From the NCBI GenBank assembly GCA_009885105.1, contig VFLI01000079.1:1-57100 (forward strand): DNA of 57,100 nt. Reading direction: 5' to 3'. The notes beneath the pieces were generated by a model. That model was given only the letters and a program-made list of their open reading frames with translations, was not told the DNA's origin and searched no databases. A program made the position numbers and the translations under genes. The stretch is from Spirochaetia bacterium. GTDB lineage: Bacteria > Spirochaetota > Leptospiria > Leptospirales > Leptonemataceae. Below, piece by piece: positions 26,896 through 35,887 of the stretch; position 1 is the stretch's first letter, and each line of letters opens with the position of its first letter.

Positions 26896-27917
26896 AGAAA
26901 TTGTTCTCCCGTAAACATCTCATCTTTTTTTATTTTTACCGCGGTTTTTTTTCCTGCCAGATCGCCAATCCTTGACGGCGAAATCCCGCCTCCCGGCCTT
27001 TTTGCAATAAAATCGCCGCTGCCGACAGCGCTTCCCGCCGGGATGTCTCTGGCAGCGTAGAGAGCGCGTCGTCCGTATTTCCGCGGCGCCTCTTCAGAAA
27101 GACAGGAAACTTTTTTCCCGTTTCCAAGACCCGCATACACGGCCTTCACGGCGCGCGTCATCTCGCTCAGCCGCGCGGGATCCAGAGATATTTTCTGATC
27201 CGGCCCTGGAAGATTCCTGTCCAGCGTAAAATGCCTTTCAATGACGCAGGCTCCGAGAGCTGTTGCGGCCGCGCTGATAAAATTCTCTTCGCAATGATCG
27301 CTGATGCCCGCCGGCAGCTGGAATACCTCTCTCCATCGCGCCAGCACATTCAGATTGTAATCGGCCGGGTCCGCCGGATAGGAGGACACGCACTGCATAA
27401 GCACAACAGGAGCTCCGCCCGGCCGGATCCATTCCAGGGCATTTTTTATTTCTTCCTCAGTTGCTGTGCCGGTCGAGAGAAGGATCGGCAGTTGTTTCGC
27501 GGCGGCTTCTTCCAGAAGAATCCTGTTATCAATATCGCATGAAGAAATTTTTATCAGCGATGGATTCAGAGTCATATAAAAATCAAGCGATGGCGAATCG
27601 AAGACTGAACAAATAAAATCCACGCCGCACTTCCGGACGAACGCCGCCAGTTCGATCCATTCCTTTTTTTTCAACTCGAATGATCGAAAAAATTCCGGCA
27701 GCGATCCCGGTTTGCCGTCGCCCAGCCTGGCCGCAGATTGCAAAAAAAAGTCAGAATCATAAAGTTGAAACTTTACCGCATGAGCCCCGCAGCTCGCGGC
27801 CGACTGCGCCATCTGTTTTGCCAGTTCCAGAATTCCATTGTGATTCAGGCCGATTTCTGCGATTACATAGGGCTCCAGCCCGGCTCCGATTGTATAGAAC
27901 TGCGTTTTGATATTCAT
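26892..27917 (-). CDS. neuB: N-acetylneuraminate/legionaminate-type synthase
   Basis: 341 aa from ATG 27917, which has GGGTGG eight bases upstream; an in-frame GTG at 27929 is the alternative. It condenses an N-acyl hexosamine with phosphoenolpyruvate to give a nonulosonic acid. Motifs: IAEIGLNHNG, VKFQLY, ILLSTGTATEEEI, GISDHCEEN and ERHFTLDR. A C-terminal SAF/antifreeze-like domain (RRALYAARDIPAGSAV) closes the active site. Whether the sugar is sialic, legionaminic or pseudaminic acid cannot be decided. NeuA, NeuC and transferases are not in this window. Confidence 0.92.
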   Translation of the reverse strand: MNIKTQFYTIGAGLEPYVIAEIGLNHNGILELAKQMAQSAASCGAHAVKFQLYDSDFFLQSAARLGDGKPGSLPEFFRSFELKKKEWIELAAFVRKCGVDFICSVFDSPSLDFYMTLNPSLIKISSCDIDNRILLEEAAAKQLPILLSTGTATEEEIKNALEWIRPGGAPVVLMQCVSSYPADPADYNLNVLARWREVFQLPAGISDHCEENFISAAATALGACVIERHFTLDRNLPGPDQKISLDPARLSEMTRAVKAVYAGLGNGKKVSCLSEEAPRKYGRRALYAARDIPAGSAVGSGDFIAKRPGGGISPSRIGDLAGKKTAVKIKKDEMFTGEQFL

Positions 27918-28021
27918 ATTAGATGCCACCCAACTGGTTCTGCCGAGTCTGCTTTGCTTCCCGTACAGACTCTAAAACATCCTTGACAGTGAAAAGAAAA
28001 AAATGAACCCTCTTTAACTGT

Positions 28022-28858
28022 ATGATCGAACCCTCGCCTGTTGTACTCCTGACTGATTTCGGCAGCATTGACTGGTATGCAGGAACGCTCCACGGGATTA
28101 TAAATAAAATTAATAAACAAATAGTTATTATCGATCTATGCCATAACATCGGCCCTGGCGATATTTCGGCTGGAGCTTTCCAGCTCCTGTGCTCGTATCG
28201 ATACTTTCGTCCGGGAACAGTATTTTGCTGTGTAGTGGATCCGGGTGTGGGCACAGATCGGCGCGCCATCTGCGCCGGTGATGGAACGTATATCTTTGTA
28301 GCTCCGGACAACGGTATTCTGAGCTGGGTGCAAAGGAAATCACCTCAATGGCAGGCAGTAGAGGCAGACAGGAAAGACCTGATGCTGGAAAGCATCAGCA
28401 GCACGTTTCAGGGCCGGGATGTGTTCGCTCCTCTGGCGGCGCATTTGGCCTGCGGCGCCGCCCTGCATGATCTGGGCCGGCCGATCGAAACAATGAAACT
28501 TCTTGATGTGTCCGAGATCGAACTGACCGGGCCGGGCAGCGCCAGCGGCTCTGTCGTCTATATCGATCGATTTGGAAATTTGATTACCAATGTGCGAATA
28601 TCGCCGAAGGACGAGCGAAACGGAAAAGTTGAGTCGAATAAAAAAAATTGGATGCTGGAAATTCAAAGCAGGAAAATACATGGTCTGTCGGAGACATTTG
28701 CATCGGCCAGACCGGGTGAACTGCTGTTTTACGCTGGCTCGTCCGGATTCATAGAGATAGCCGTGAACATGGGCCATGCCGGGCATGCGCTGGACGCGAA
28801 AGTCGGGACAAAAATAAGTATTACGGCAGCGGAGAAGTATGGACAAAACACTGATTGA
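28022..28858 (+). CDS. SAM hydrolase / adenosyl-chlorinase family protein (DUF62)
   Basis: 278 aa. The family start is LLTDFGSIDWYAG, followed by DLCHNIGPGDISAGAF, VVDPGVGTDRRA and APDNGILSW; the C-terminal barrel contains YIDRFGNLITNV. Most bacterial members hydrolyse SAM to adenosine and methionine; the halogenases have an extra loop that is not obvious here, so hydrolase is favoured. No Shine-Dalgarno precedes ATG 28022, and TTGACA lies 39 bases upstream. The last 20 bases overlap the DinB-type gene. Confidence 0.88.
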   Translation: MIEPSPVVLLTDFGSIDWYAGTLHGIINKINKQIVIIDLCHNIGPGDISAGAFQLLCSYRYFRPGTVFCCVVDPGVGTDRRAICAGDGTYIFVAPDNGILSWVQRKSPQWQAVEADRKDLMLESISSTFQGRDVFAPLAAHLACGAALHDLGRPIETMKLLDVSEIELTGPGSASGSVVYIDRFGNLITNVRISPKDERNGKVESNKKNWMLEIQSRKIHGLSETFASARPGELLFYAGSSGFIEIAVNMGHAGHALDAKVGTKISITAAEKYGQNTD

Positions 28859-29306
28859 AAAATATGCGGAAGGCGGACCGATTCTTGAAAAAAGCATATC
28901 CGGTCTGACAAAAGAAGAAATGAACGCGCATCCGATTGCCGGAACCTGGAGCATCCAGCAGATTGTATTTCATATGTTGGACAGCGATCTCATCGCTTCA
29001 GACAGAATGAAGCGGATTATCGCCATGGACAAACCGCAGCTCATAGGCTACGATGAATCTGCATTTTCTGAAAAACTATTTTACAACGAGCTGGATCCAG
29101 CCATTGCCTGCGATATTTTTTCCAAAAACCGTCTTCTCACAGCTGAAATACTGCGCCGGCTTCCCGATTCATCATTCCAAAGGGTCGGCCTGCATAATGA
29201 ACGCGGCGAACTGACGCTTGAGTACATGGTCAAATTATACGCGAAGCATCTCGACAATCACATGAAGTTTTTGATCGAGAAAAGAAAAGCCCTGGGAAAA
29301 CCCTGA
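28839..29306 (+). CDS. DinB/YfiT-type four-helix metal-binding protein
   Basis: 155 aa. Three well-placed histidines fit the DinB metal site: one in IQQIVFHMLDSD and two in YAKHLDNHMKFL. The helical pattern and GTWSIQQIV motif are typical. DinB-like proteins include thiol transferases and many uncharacterised members. It overlaps the SAM-hydrolase gene by 20 bases, so it is co-translated. The function is not predictable beyond the fold. Confidence 0.85.
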   Translation: MDKTLIEKYAEGGPILEKSISGLTKEEMNAHPIAGTWSIQQIVFHMLDSDLIASDRMKRIIAMDKPQLIGYDESAFSEKLFYNELDPAIACDIFSKNRLLTAEILRRLPDSSFQRVGLHNERGELTLEYMVKLYAKHLDNHMKFLIEKRKALGKP

Positions 29307-29337
29307 ACCCACCGGTAACTGCCGTGCTTGTTTCGCG

Positions 29338-31044
29338 TTATTTCTTCAGAGCCCTCTCGGCCAGAATCTTCTGCACATCAGAGAACTGAATCATATCCTT
29401 CTGGTCTTTTCCTCCGGCGATCATTGGAAAAACTTTCTCGTCCGACGGAATGACCGCTTCCAGAAATGACGGGCCGTTATCGTGCAGCAAGAACTCAATT
29501 CCCGCTCCGATTTCGTTCGGATGCGTGATCTTCATGGCCGGAATCCCATAGGCTTCCACCAGTTTCACAAAATCAGGATTGTACTGCCACTCAGATTCGG
29601 AATACCGCTCTTCGTAGAAGAGTTCCTGCCACTGACGGACCATGCCCAGGAAAGAATTGTTGAGCAGCAGAATTTTTACCCCCAGATTGTACTGTCGTAT
29701 TGTTGCCAGTTCCTGAATGCACATCTGGAAAGAACCGTCTCCCGTAATGCAGACAACAAGATCGTCCGGTTTGGCGAGTTTTGCGCCGATGGCAGCGGGA
29801 AGTCCGTATCCCATCGTGCCCAGTCCGCCGCTGGTCAGCCAGCGGTTCGGTTCGTCCTGAGTGTAGTACTGAGCGGCCCACATCTGATGCTGCCCGACAT
29901 CGGTGGAAACGATCGCTCTGCCTTTTGTTATTTCATACAGAGTTTTTAAAACTCTCTGCGGCTTGATAATATCTTCACTCTCCTCATACTGCAGCGGATA
30001 TTGATGCTTGTACCCGTCGAGATGATTCACCCAGGAGGATCGATCAATGTTGTCAACATACGGAAGCATGGCCTGAATCACGTCTTTCAGATCGCCATGC
30101 AGTATATGATCAACTTTGACGCGCTTGTTGAATTCGGCTGCGTCAATATCGACATGCGCTCGCACCGCTCCTTTCGCGAAATCGCCGGCATTGCCTGCCA
30201 CACGGTCGTCGAATCTCGCGCCGAGGGAAAGGATATAATCGCATTCCAGGATCGCTTTGTTGGCCCAGGGAGTGCCGTGCATTCCGGGCATTCCCAGAGC
30301 CAGCAGATGTGAACCGGGGAAAGCGCCCAGGCCCATGAGCGTCATCGTAACCGGTGACATCGATTTTTCCGCAAGAGTGCGCACATCGCGGGCAGCGCCG
30401 GCATTGATCGCGCCTCCGCCCACATAGAGAAGCGGACGCTGCGCTTTGTTGAGCGCCGCGGCGAAGGCTTCCACATCGCCGGTTATTGCCGGCTTTTTGT
30501 AAAGAGCCGGCCGCATATCGACTTCTGAATGAAGAACCTGCGTTTGATTTTGCTGAACATCTTTTGGAAAATCGATAAGAACAGGACCGGGCCTGCCGCC
30601 GATGCATAGAGCCCAGGCCTCTTCAAAGACCCGGGCCAGGTCGTCGACGTTCTTCACCAGAGCATTGTATTTTGTCACCGGGATAGAAATCCCGAACATA
30701 TCCGCTTCCTGAAAAGCGTCGGTGCCGATCGCTGCGGTTGCGACCTGTCCGCTGATTACAAAAACGGGAATGGAATCGAGCTTGGCGTCGCAGAGCCCGG
30801 TGATGGTATTTGTGGCGCCGGGACCGCTTGTGACAATTACGATGCCGGGACGACCGCTGGCCCGTGCATAGCCTTCTGCCATATGAATGGCACCCTGCTC
30901 GTGACGGACCAGAATATGCCTGATATTGGAATGGAAAAGTTCATCGTAAAAAGGCAGAATCGCCCCGCCTGGATATCCGAAACACAGGTCCACACCATGT
31001 GCCTGGAGAAGATCCACCATAAGTTTTGCGCCCGTCTTTTTCAT
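29338..31044 (-). CDS. ilvB: Acetolactate synthase large subunit
   Basis: 568 aa from ATG 31044 ([14 protein letters not shown]). It condenses pyruvate with pyruvate or 2-oxobutyrate in branched-chain amino acid synthesis. It shows [15 protein letters not shown] with the catalytic glutamate region following ([17 protein letters not shown]), the FAD/central domain, and the ThDP site [12 protein letters not shown] followed by [14 protein letters not shown]. The regulatory subunit gene ilvN is not adjacent, which is unusual but not rare. GGGGT lies about 9 bases upstream of the ATG. It diverges from the acyl-CoA dehydrogenase gene. Confidence 0.95.
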   Translation of the reverse strand: MKKTGAKLMVDLLQAHGVDLCFGYPGGAILPFYDELFHSNIRHILVRHEQGAIHMAEGYARASGRPGIVIVTSGPGATNTITGLCDAKLDSIPVFVISGQVATAAIGTDAFQEADMFGISIPVTKYNALVKNVDDLARVFEEAWALCIGGRPGPVLIDFPKDVQQNQTQVLHSEVDMRPALYKKPAITGDVEAFAAALNKAQRPLLYVGGGAINAGAARDVRTLAEKSMSPVTMTLMGLGAFPGSHLLALGMPGMHGTPWANKAILECDYILSLGARFDDRVAGNAGDFAKGAVRAHVDIDAAEFNKRVKVDHILHGDLKDVIQAMLPYVDNIDRSSWVNHLDGYKHQYPLQYEESEDIIKPQRVLKTLYEITKGRAIVSTDVGQHQMWAAQYYTQDEPNRWLTSGGLGTMGYGLPAAIGAKLAKPDDLVVCITGDGSFQMCIQELATIRQYNLGVKILLLNNSFLGMVRQWQELFYEERYSESEWQYNPDFVKLVEAYGIPAMKITHPNEIGAGIEFLLHDNGPSFLEAVIPSDEKVFPMIAGGKDQKDMIQFSDVQKILAERALKK

Positions 31045-31155
31045 ATCTGTTACCCCGGTACAGGCAAGCAAAAAGGGGGTCCTATGACAACTGAAATTTT
31101 TTTGCTCCCTGCAATACTTGACCGGCGGTTACGGGTGAGTCCCGATGGCCCGGTC

Positions 31156-32898
31156 ATGATAAAAAATAATTATTTCACAGACAACAGCGACATTCAGTCG
31201 CATTTTAACGACATGATTCCCTGGACCGAGATCGTGGGATCCTACGAAGGCGGCTTTCGCGATGCTCGGACATATCGGGAAAATAAAGACGAGAAACTTG
31301 CTTCTGCGCCTGGATCGGTCGAAGAAGCGCTGGATTACTACCGCACGATTCTTGAATCGGCCGGGGATCTGGCGGGAAACGAAATTTCGCCGTATGTCGC
31401 CGCACTCGACCGCGAAGGACTTCGCATTGAGAAGGGCCTGGTGAAGTTCCCGCAAAAAATGATCGAACTTGTGAAGACAGTCCGTGACGCCGGACTGCAG
31501 CCGTACGGATTCTCCCGGAAATACGGCGGTCTGGGACTGCCCTGGGTTGTAAAAGGAATTCTCAGTGAAATTTTCTACCGCGTCGACGGAAGCATGGCGA
31601 TTGCCATTGGCTGCGTGAATCTGGCGGAAATACTGGAGCACATCGCATCGGAAGAAATGAAAGACGAATGGCTGCCTCGTCTGACCGCCGGCGAATTTGT
31701 CTGCGCAATGGGCCTGACAGAACCGGATTTTGGATCCGACCTGCCGAACATCCGCACCCGGGCGGAGAAAAAATCCGACGGCTCCTGGACACTGAACGGC
31801 ACAAAACGATTCATCACACACGGCTGCGGTTTCGGCGAAATCCCCGCATTGATACTGACACTGGCCAGAAGCGGTTCTCCCGGCAGCGGCGCCCGCGGCC
31901 TTTCGTTTTTTCTTGTAAACAGTTCCGACGTGCAGATCGCCGGGATCGAGCACAAACTCGGGCTGCACTGTTCGCCGACTTGCGAAATCGTTTTGGAAAA
32001 TTCGCCGGGAGTGCTTGTCGGCCAGGAAGGTCTCGGGCTCATCCGCTACACCATGGGCATGCTGAACGGCGCGCGGCTGGGCATCGCGTTCCAGAGCGTC
32101 GGGCTGGCGTCGGAAGCTTTTTACGAAGCTCAGAAATACGCATCCGAGCGTATACAGTTTGGACGGCCCATCAGCGGCATTGGCGCCGTAAAAAAAATGC
32201 TGCGACGCATGGAAAGCGAAATTGCCGCCATGCGATGCCTGATCATGGAAGGCTGCCGCGCGATGGACCTGTATTCCTGGAGGCCGGAGCATTTGAAAGC
32301 GGCCGGCGGGAACGAAAAAGATATTAAGAACGACACGATCATCCGGTACTGGGAAAAACTGGCGAACATTCTCACTCCCCTCTGTAAGTACTATTGCGCG
32401 GAAATGTGCTTAAAAATTACGAGCGATGCTCTTCAAATTCACGGCGGATCGGGCTACACAGAAGATTACGATATCGCGCGGCTTTACAGAGATGCGCGGA
32501 TTGTGACCATTTACGACGGCACATCACAGATTCAGGTAGGCGCTGCAATCGGCGGGATCGTCTCCGGAATGTCGCCCACAGGCAATCTGCGCGAATATAT
32601 TGATTGCGAGATCGATAAACTTTCAGAGAAAAGCAGCGCATCAGAACTGTTTTCTGTATTCGACCGCACGGTGGCCGCGTACAGGGATATGTCCTCTGAG
32701 AAAAAAGAAGAATTCGCCGAAGAAGCGGTAATTGCCGCAGCCAGAATGATCTCTACGCTGCTATTGTTTCGATCCGGCGACCGCATACGAGCATCGGACA
32801 GGGAGGCAAGAAAGTCCCTGGCCCAGACATATTTCCTGGACAGTCTGGGGATATGCGAGGGCAACCTGGTGCGCATGAGCCGGTTGTCCGCCCCGTAA
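31156..32898 (+). CDS. Acyl-CoA dehydrogenase (FadE-like)
   Basis: About 580 aa. FAD-linked first step of fatty acyl-CoA oxidation. MGLTEPDFGSDL and the flavin/substrate region, the ERIQFGRPISGIGAVKKML helix, and QIHGGSGYTEDYDIARLYRDARI with TIYDGTSQIQ are all characteristic. The extended N-terminus (MIKNNYFTDNSDIQSHF) matches the longer FadE-type subfamily. ATG 31156 is chosen on that basis; ATG 31084 is in frame and has a better ribosome site (GGGGG), giving 24 extra residues. Converges with the NCS1 permease gene. Confidence 0.93.
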   Translation: MIKNNYFTDNSDIQSHFNDMIPWTEIVGSYEGGFRDARTYRENKDEKLASAPGSVEEALDYYRTILESAGDLAGNEISPYVAALDREGLRIEKGLVKFPQKMIELVKTVRDAGLQPYGFSRKYGGLGLPWVVKGILSEIFYRVDGSMAIAIGCVNLAEILEHIASEEMKDEWLPRLTAGEFVCAMGLTEPDFGSDLPNIRTRAEKKSDGSWTLNGTKRFITHGCGFGEIPALILTLARSGSPGSGARGLSFFLVNSSDVQIAGIEHKLGLHCSPTCEIVLENSPGVLVGQEGLGLIRYTMGMLNGARLGIAFQSVGLASEAFYEAQKYASERIQFGRPISGIGAVKKMLRRMESEIAAMRCLIMEGCRAMDLYSWRPEHLKAAGGNEKDIKNDTIIRYWEKLANILTPLCKYYCAEMCLKITSDALQIHGGSGYTEDYDIARLYRDARIVTIYDGTSQIQVGAAIGGIVSGMSPTGNLREYIDCEIDKLSEKSSASELFSVFDRTVAAYRDMSSEKKEEFAEEAVIAAARMISTLLLFRSGDRIRASDREARKSLAQTYFLDSLGICEGNLVRMSRLSAP

Positions 32899-32911
32899 TA
32901 GTATATATTTT

Positions 32912-34351
32912 TTATTTATTATTTTTGTTGCTTTTCATTGACAGGGCATAGTAAACAAGGCCTGAAATGGCAAATCCAACAAACCAGGCATAGTGATACA
33001 GCCCGCTTATGAATCCAGGAACCGATTCCAGCGGTATGAATTTCGCCGTCGTCAGGAAACCGGGCACGTTCGGAGCAATGCCGATCAGAAGAGCCGCCAC
33101 GGCTTTTCTGTTGAAACCGCCGGAATACCAGTAGCGGCTTTCGCGGCGATACAGCTCATCCACAACAATGATCTGACGACGCACAAAAAAATAGTCCACA
33201 ATCATAATCCCGCCGATCGGGCCGAGCAGGCTTGAGTATCCGATCAGCCAGTTGAATATGTATCCCGTCGGATCCGCGATCAGCTTCCAGGGAAATATCA
33301 GAATGCCGATCACACCGGTAATGTATCCGCCGCGGCGAAAGTCGATCTTTGAGGGCGACAGATTGGAAAAATCATTGGCCGGACTGACAATATTGGCGGC
33401 GATGTTTGTGGCCAGCGTGGATATTGCCACGGCGATCATGGCAAGTGTCACCAAAATCCTTGACGGAAATTTTCCGGCGAGAACCACAGGATCCCATACC
33501 GTCTGACCGAATACTATTGCCGTCGCGCTTGTGACAACAACTCCGATAAACGCGAACAGAGTCATGGAAGCGGGCAGGCCGATCGCCTGACCGAGAATCT
33601 GATCGCGCTGCGATTTCGCATAGCGAGTGAAGTCCGGTATGTTGAGAGAGAGAGTCGCCCAGAAGCCGACCATGCCCGTCAGAGCCGGAAAGAAAAATGT
33701 CCAGAATTCTCCGTTCGTTTTGAAACGGGACGGCTGCGAAAGTATCGGTCCGAGTCCGTCCGCCGCCCAGATGGCCCAGAATAGCAGAGCCAGCGCTGCG
33801 ACGGGCAGGAAGATCGCTTTAAAGACAAGAAGCTTCTTTATGCTGTCCACGCCCAGATACACCACAAACATATTGAGCAGCCAGAAAAGAAAAAACGTGA
33901 TTGCGGGTCCGGTCGCCAGTCCCCAGGAATCCGGGAAATATTGCGGCAAACTTCCAAATGAAGGAAACCAAACATTCACAATTTGAAAAATTGCAAATCC
34001 GCCGATCCAGGTCTGTATGCCGAACCATCCGCAGGCGACGATCGCTCGCAGTATTGCGGGGATATTGGCCCCGCGAACGCCGAAACTGCTTCTTGCAAAA
34101 ACCGGAAACGGAATGCCGTAACGCGCTCCCGCATGGCCGTTCAGTATCATGGGTATGAGAACAATCGAATTGCCCAGAAACACTGTGAGAATCGCCTCCC
34201 ACCAGTTCATGCCTCCCTCAATCAGAGAGCTGGACAGCATGTACGTTGGAATGCACAGACTCATGCTGATCCAGAGAGCCGCATAATTCCAGGTGGACCA
34301 TTTTCGGTCTTTGATTTCTATCGCCGCAAGATCTTCATTTGTATAGCTCAT
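32912..34351 (-). CDS. NCS1-family nucleobase/allantoin-type cation symporter
   Basis: 479 aa with about twelve membrane segments. Signatures include KWSTWNYAALWISMSLCIP, GARYGIPFPVFARSSFGV and LGPIGGIMIVDYFF. NCS1 carriers move purines, pyrimidines, hydantoins or allantoin with Na+ or H+. The specificity is not visible. No catabolic genes sit beside it; a uridine phosphorylase and a cytidylate-kinase-like gene lie 1.5-2.5 kb away, past the two TA modules. Confidence 0.92.
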   Translation of the reverse strand: MSYTNEDLAAIEIKDRKWSTWNYAALWISMSLCIPTYMLSSSLIEGGMNWWEAILTVFLGNSIVLIPMILNGHAGARYGIPFPVFARSSFGVRGANIPAILRAIVACGWFGIQTWIGGFAIFQIVNVWFPSFGSLPQYFPDSWGLATGPAITFFLFWLLNMFVVYLGVDSIKKLLVFKAIFLPVAALALLFWAIWAADGLGPILSQPSRFKTNGEFWTFFFPALTGMVGFWATLSLNIPDFTRYAKSQRDQILGQAIGLPASMTLFAFIGVVVTSATAIVFGQTVWDPVVLAGKFPSRILVTLAMIAVAISTLATNIAANIVSPANDFSNLSPSKIDFRRGGYITGVIGILIFPWKLIADPTGYIFNWLIGYSSLLGPIGGIMIVDYFFVRRQIIVVDELYRRESRYWYSGGFNRKAVAALLIGIAPNVPGFLTTAKFIPLESVPGFISGLYHYAWFVGFAISGLVYYALSMKSNKNNK

Positions 34352-34427
34352 ATATTTTCCTGAAAATAAAATAGACCCACGGCGATGCCATCAACCGAGC
34401 GCTTATCGGTCAAACCGATTTTTTCGA

Positions 34428-34461
34428 TTGACACGGACCTGTTTAAGTACCTTACTGGTCT
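34428..34461 (+). promoter_or_regulatory. Promoter of the first phd-vapC module, with CTGGTCT half-site
   Basis: TTGACA (34428-34433), 17 bases, CTTACT (34451-34456), then six bases to ATG 34463. GACC (34436-34439) and GGTC (34457-34460) are inverted half-sites bracketing the spacer and -10. The sequence CTGGTCT (34455-34461) recurs twice in the promoter of the neighbouring module. No Shine-Dalgarno sequence is present. Confidence 0.45.
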
Positions 34462-34462
34462 T

Positions 34463-34717
34463 ATGAGGACCATTTCCATCACCAAACTGAAAGCCCAGAT
34501 CAGCGCCAGAATAAAGGAAGTCCGAGCCGGAAAAACATATCTGATCACGGACCGTTCGCAAACCGTCGCCAAACTTTCGCCTCTGGACGATCAGCCCAAT
34601 CTGGTTGTGCGGCCGCCTCTGAGGACGAAGCCGAACTACGAAAACCGTTTGAAAATCAAAATCAAGGTGGATCCGGCTCAGTTTCTGATCGATGACCGCA
34701 GAAGGAACCCTCTGTGA
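34463..34717 (+). CDS. Phd/YefM-type antitoxin
   Basis: 84 aa from ATG 34463. The Phd/YefM DNA-binding start is clear (MRTISITKLKAQISARIKEV, then AGKTYLITDRSQTVAKLSP), followed by a basic toxin-binding tail. The frame is open upstream, but the family start fits this ATG, which has no ribosome site and lies right behind a promoter. Its stop overlaps the vapC GTG start (GTGA). Confidence 0.82.
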   Translation: MRTISITKLKAQISARIKEVRAGKTYLITDRSQTVAKLSPLDDQPNLVVRPPLRTKPNYENRLKIKIKVDPAQFLIDDRRRNPL

Positions 34718-35130
34718 TTTGTTATTTAGACGCTTCCGTTGTGCTTCGCTGGCTTTTTCATCATGCCGATCGGTATATGAAATTTGGCAGCTGGCAGTCG
34801 GCGGTTACAGGCGAAATGTGCCGGATTGAATGCCTTCGCACATTGCAGCGACTTCGCCTGGATGGCGCGATCGACGATGAGGAACTGGGCCAGGTGCGCA
34901 TGCGACTGGACGAGCTTCTGGGCGATCTGAGTATCCTTCAATTGACGGAATCGGTGAAAGAAAGAGCATCGGACGCATTTCCCACAATCATTGGCACATT
35001 GGATGCGATACATCTTGCAAGCGCGCTTCTCTACCGCGCCAAACTGGCTCCGGAATTGAAGATCATAACGCACGACGCCCAGCTGGCCCGCGCAGGGCGA
35101 GCTGAATCTTTCGAAGTTCTGGGAGTTTGA
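34714..35130 (+). CDS. vapC: VapC-type PIN-domain toxin
   Basis: 138 aa. PIN residues: D6 in MICYLDASVVLRW, E39 in CRIECLRTLQ, D95 in IGTLDAIHLASAL, and a final acidic position in ITHDAQLARAG. The GTG start overlaps the antitoxin stop by four bases. It faces another VapC gene tail to tail; only 18 bases separate the two stops. Confidence 0.87.
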   Translation: MICYLDASVVLRWLFHHADRYMKFGSWQSAVTGEMCRIECLRTLQRLRLDGAIDDEELGQVRMRLDELLGDLSILQLTESVKERASDAFPTIIGTLDAIHLASALLYRAKLAPELKIITHDAQLARAGRAESFEVLGV

Positions 35131-35148
35131 AAGCGATGCCGATTTTGA

Positions 35149-35529
35149 TCACAGAAGCAGAACGCAGGATCCGTACGAGGGCAGCTGCAAATCCACCGTA
35201 ACCAGTTTCAAAGATTCGGCCATCGCCTGCGCCAGGAGAAGCCTGTCAAAGGGATCGTTATGATGCAGAGGAAGCTGCCCGATCATAGCCGCATGCGCCG
35301 CATACACCGGCAGCTCCAGAAAACCGCTCAATTCGATTGCTTCAGACATCGCCGCCGCGTCCGCTTTAATTTTTCCAGCAGATGACTTGATGGCTATTTC
35401 CCAGACAGAAGCCGCGGAGATAAATATTTCATCGGCCGAACTTAAAATCTTCCGGGCATTCCTGCCAAGCTTCTTGTTGTCTGAAACGACCCACAAAAAA
35501 ATATGAGTATCAAGCAACAGCCGCATCAT
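35149..35529 (-). CDS. vapC: VapC-type PIN-domain toxin
   Basis: 126 aa of the shorter PIN subgroup paired with Phd-type antitoxins. Acidic residues: D7 in MMRLLLDTHIFLW, E44 in ASVWEIAIKS, D93 and D96 in NDPFDRLLLAQA, and D113 in VTVDLQLPSYG. The start ATG overlaps the antitoxin stop (ATGA, 35526-35529). It is clearly a different subfamily from the convergent VapC at 34714, so the two modules are not a recent duplication. Confidence 0.87.
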   Translation of the reverse strand: MMRLLLDTHIFLWVVSDNKKLGRNARKILSSADEIFISAASVWEIAIKSSAGKIKADAAAMSEAIELSGFLELPVYAAHAAMIGQLPLHHNDPFDRLLLAQAMAESLKLVTVDLQLPSYGSCVLLL

Positions 35530-35756
35530 TCGAACATTGATTGTATTTCAGGCGGCAGCGGTTCGTCAAAACCGGCGGGGACTTTTATCCGACCTTTTAA
35601 GACTCCATATTTGATCTTTCTTTTCCCTCGTTCCAGCTTTGTCAGCCTGACCAGAGGCCTACCGGCCCTGGCAATGATGATATCTGTACCGGCGGCAGCC
35701 TGGTCAACAAGGCTGGACAGATGGGTTTTTGCCTCATAAATATTCACGGTCTTCAT
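35526..35756 (-). CDS. Phd-type antitoxin
   Basis: 76 aa. Typical Phd start (MKTVNIYEAKTHLSSLVDQA, then AGTDIIIARAGRPLVRL) and a C-terminal tail with LPPEIQSMF, a common toxin-binding end. It should neutralise the VapC at 35149-35529 and repress the operon. It has no Shine-Dalgarno sequence. The promoter upstream contains repeated CTGGTCT half-sites. Confidence 0.87.
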   Translation of the reverse strand: MKTVNIYEAKTHLSSLVDQAAAGTDIIIARAGRPLVRLTKLERGKRKIKYGVLKGRIKVPAGFDEPLPPEIQSMFE

Positions 35757-35769
35757 GATATTTCTAATC

Positions 35770-35794
35770 AGACCAGACCAGGTCTAATAGTCAA
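35770..35794 (-). promoter_or_regulatory. Promoter/operator of the second phd-vapC module
   Basis: On the minus strand TTGACT (35794-35789) lies 38 bases before the ATG at 35756. Two overlapping CTGGTCT half-sites occupy 35776-35770 and 35781-35775, and AGACCAGGTCT (35775-35785) is a perfect 5+1+5 palindrome. The -10 box is weak (TGATTA, 18-base spacing). Confidence 0.5.
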
Positions 35795-35887
35795 TTCTTT
35801 TTCCACCGGCAGGTACAGATATTATAAGGATTGGCGCCTGCAAAAAATCCTTGCGCTTTTTACGCTTCTCTGCCTCCAATTTAGAAT

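Noticed and set aside
31129..32292. 387-codon frame antisense to the acyl-CoA dehydrogenase
   Set aside because: Long only because of GC-rich codon structure on the opposite strand; no motifs, and the dehydrogenase is certain.
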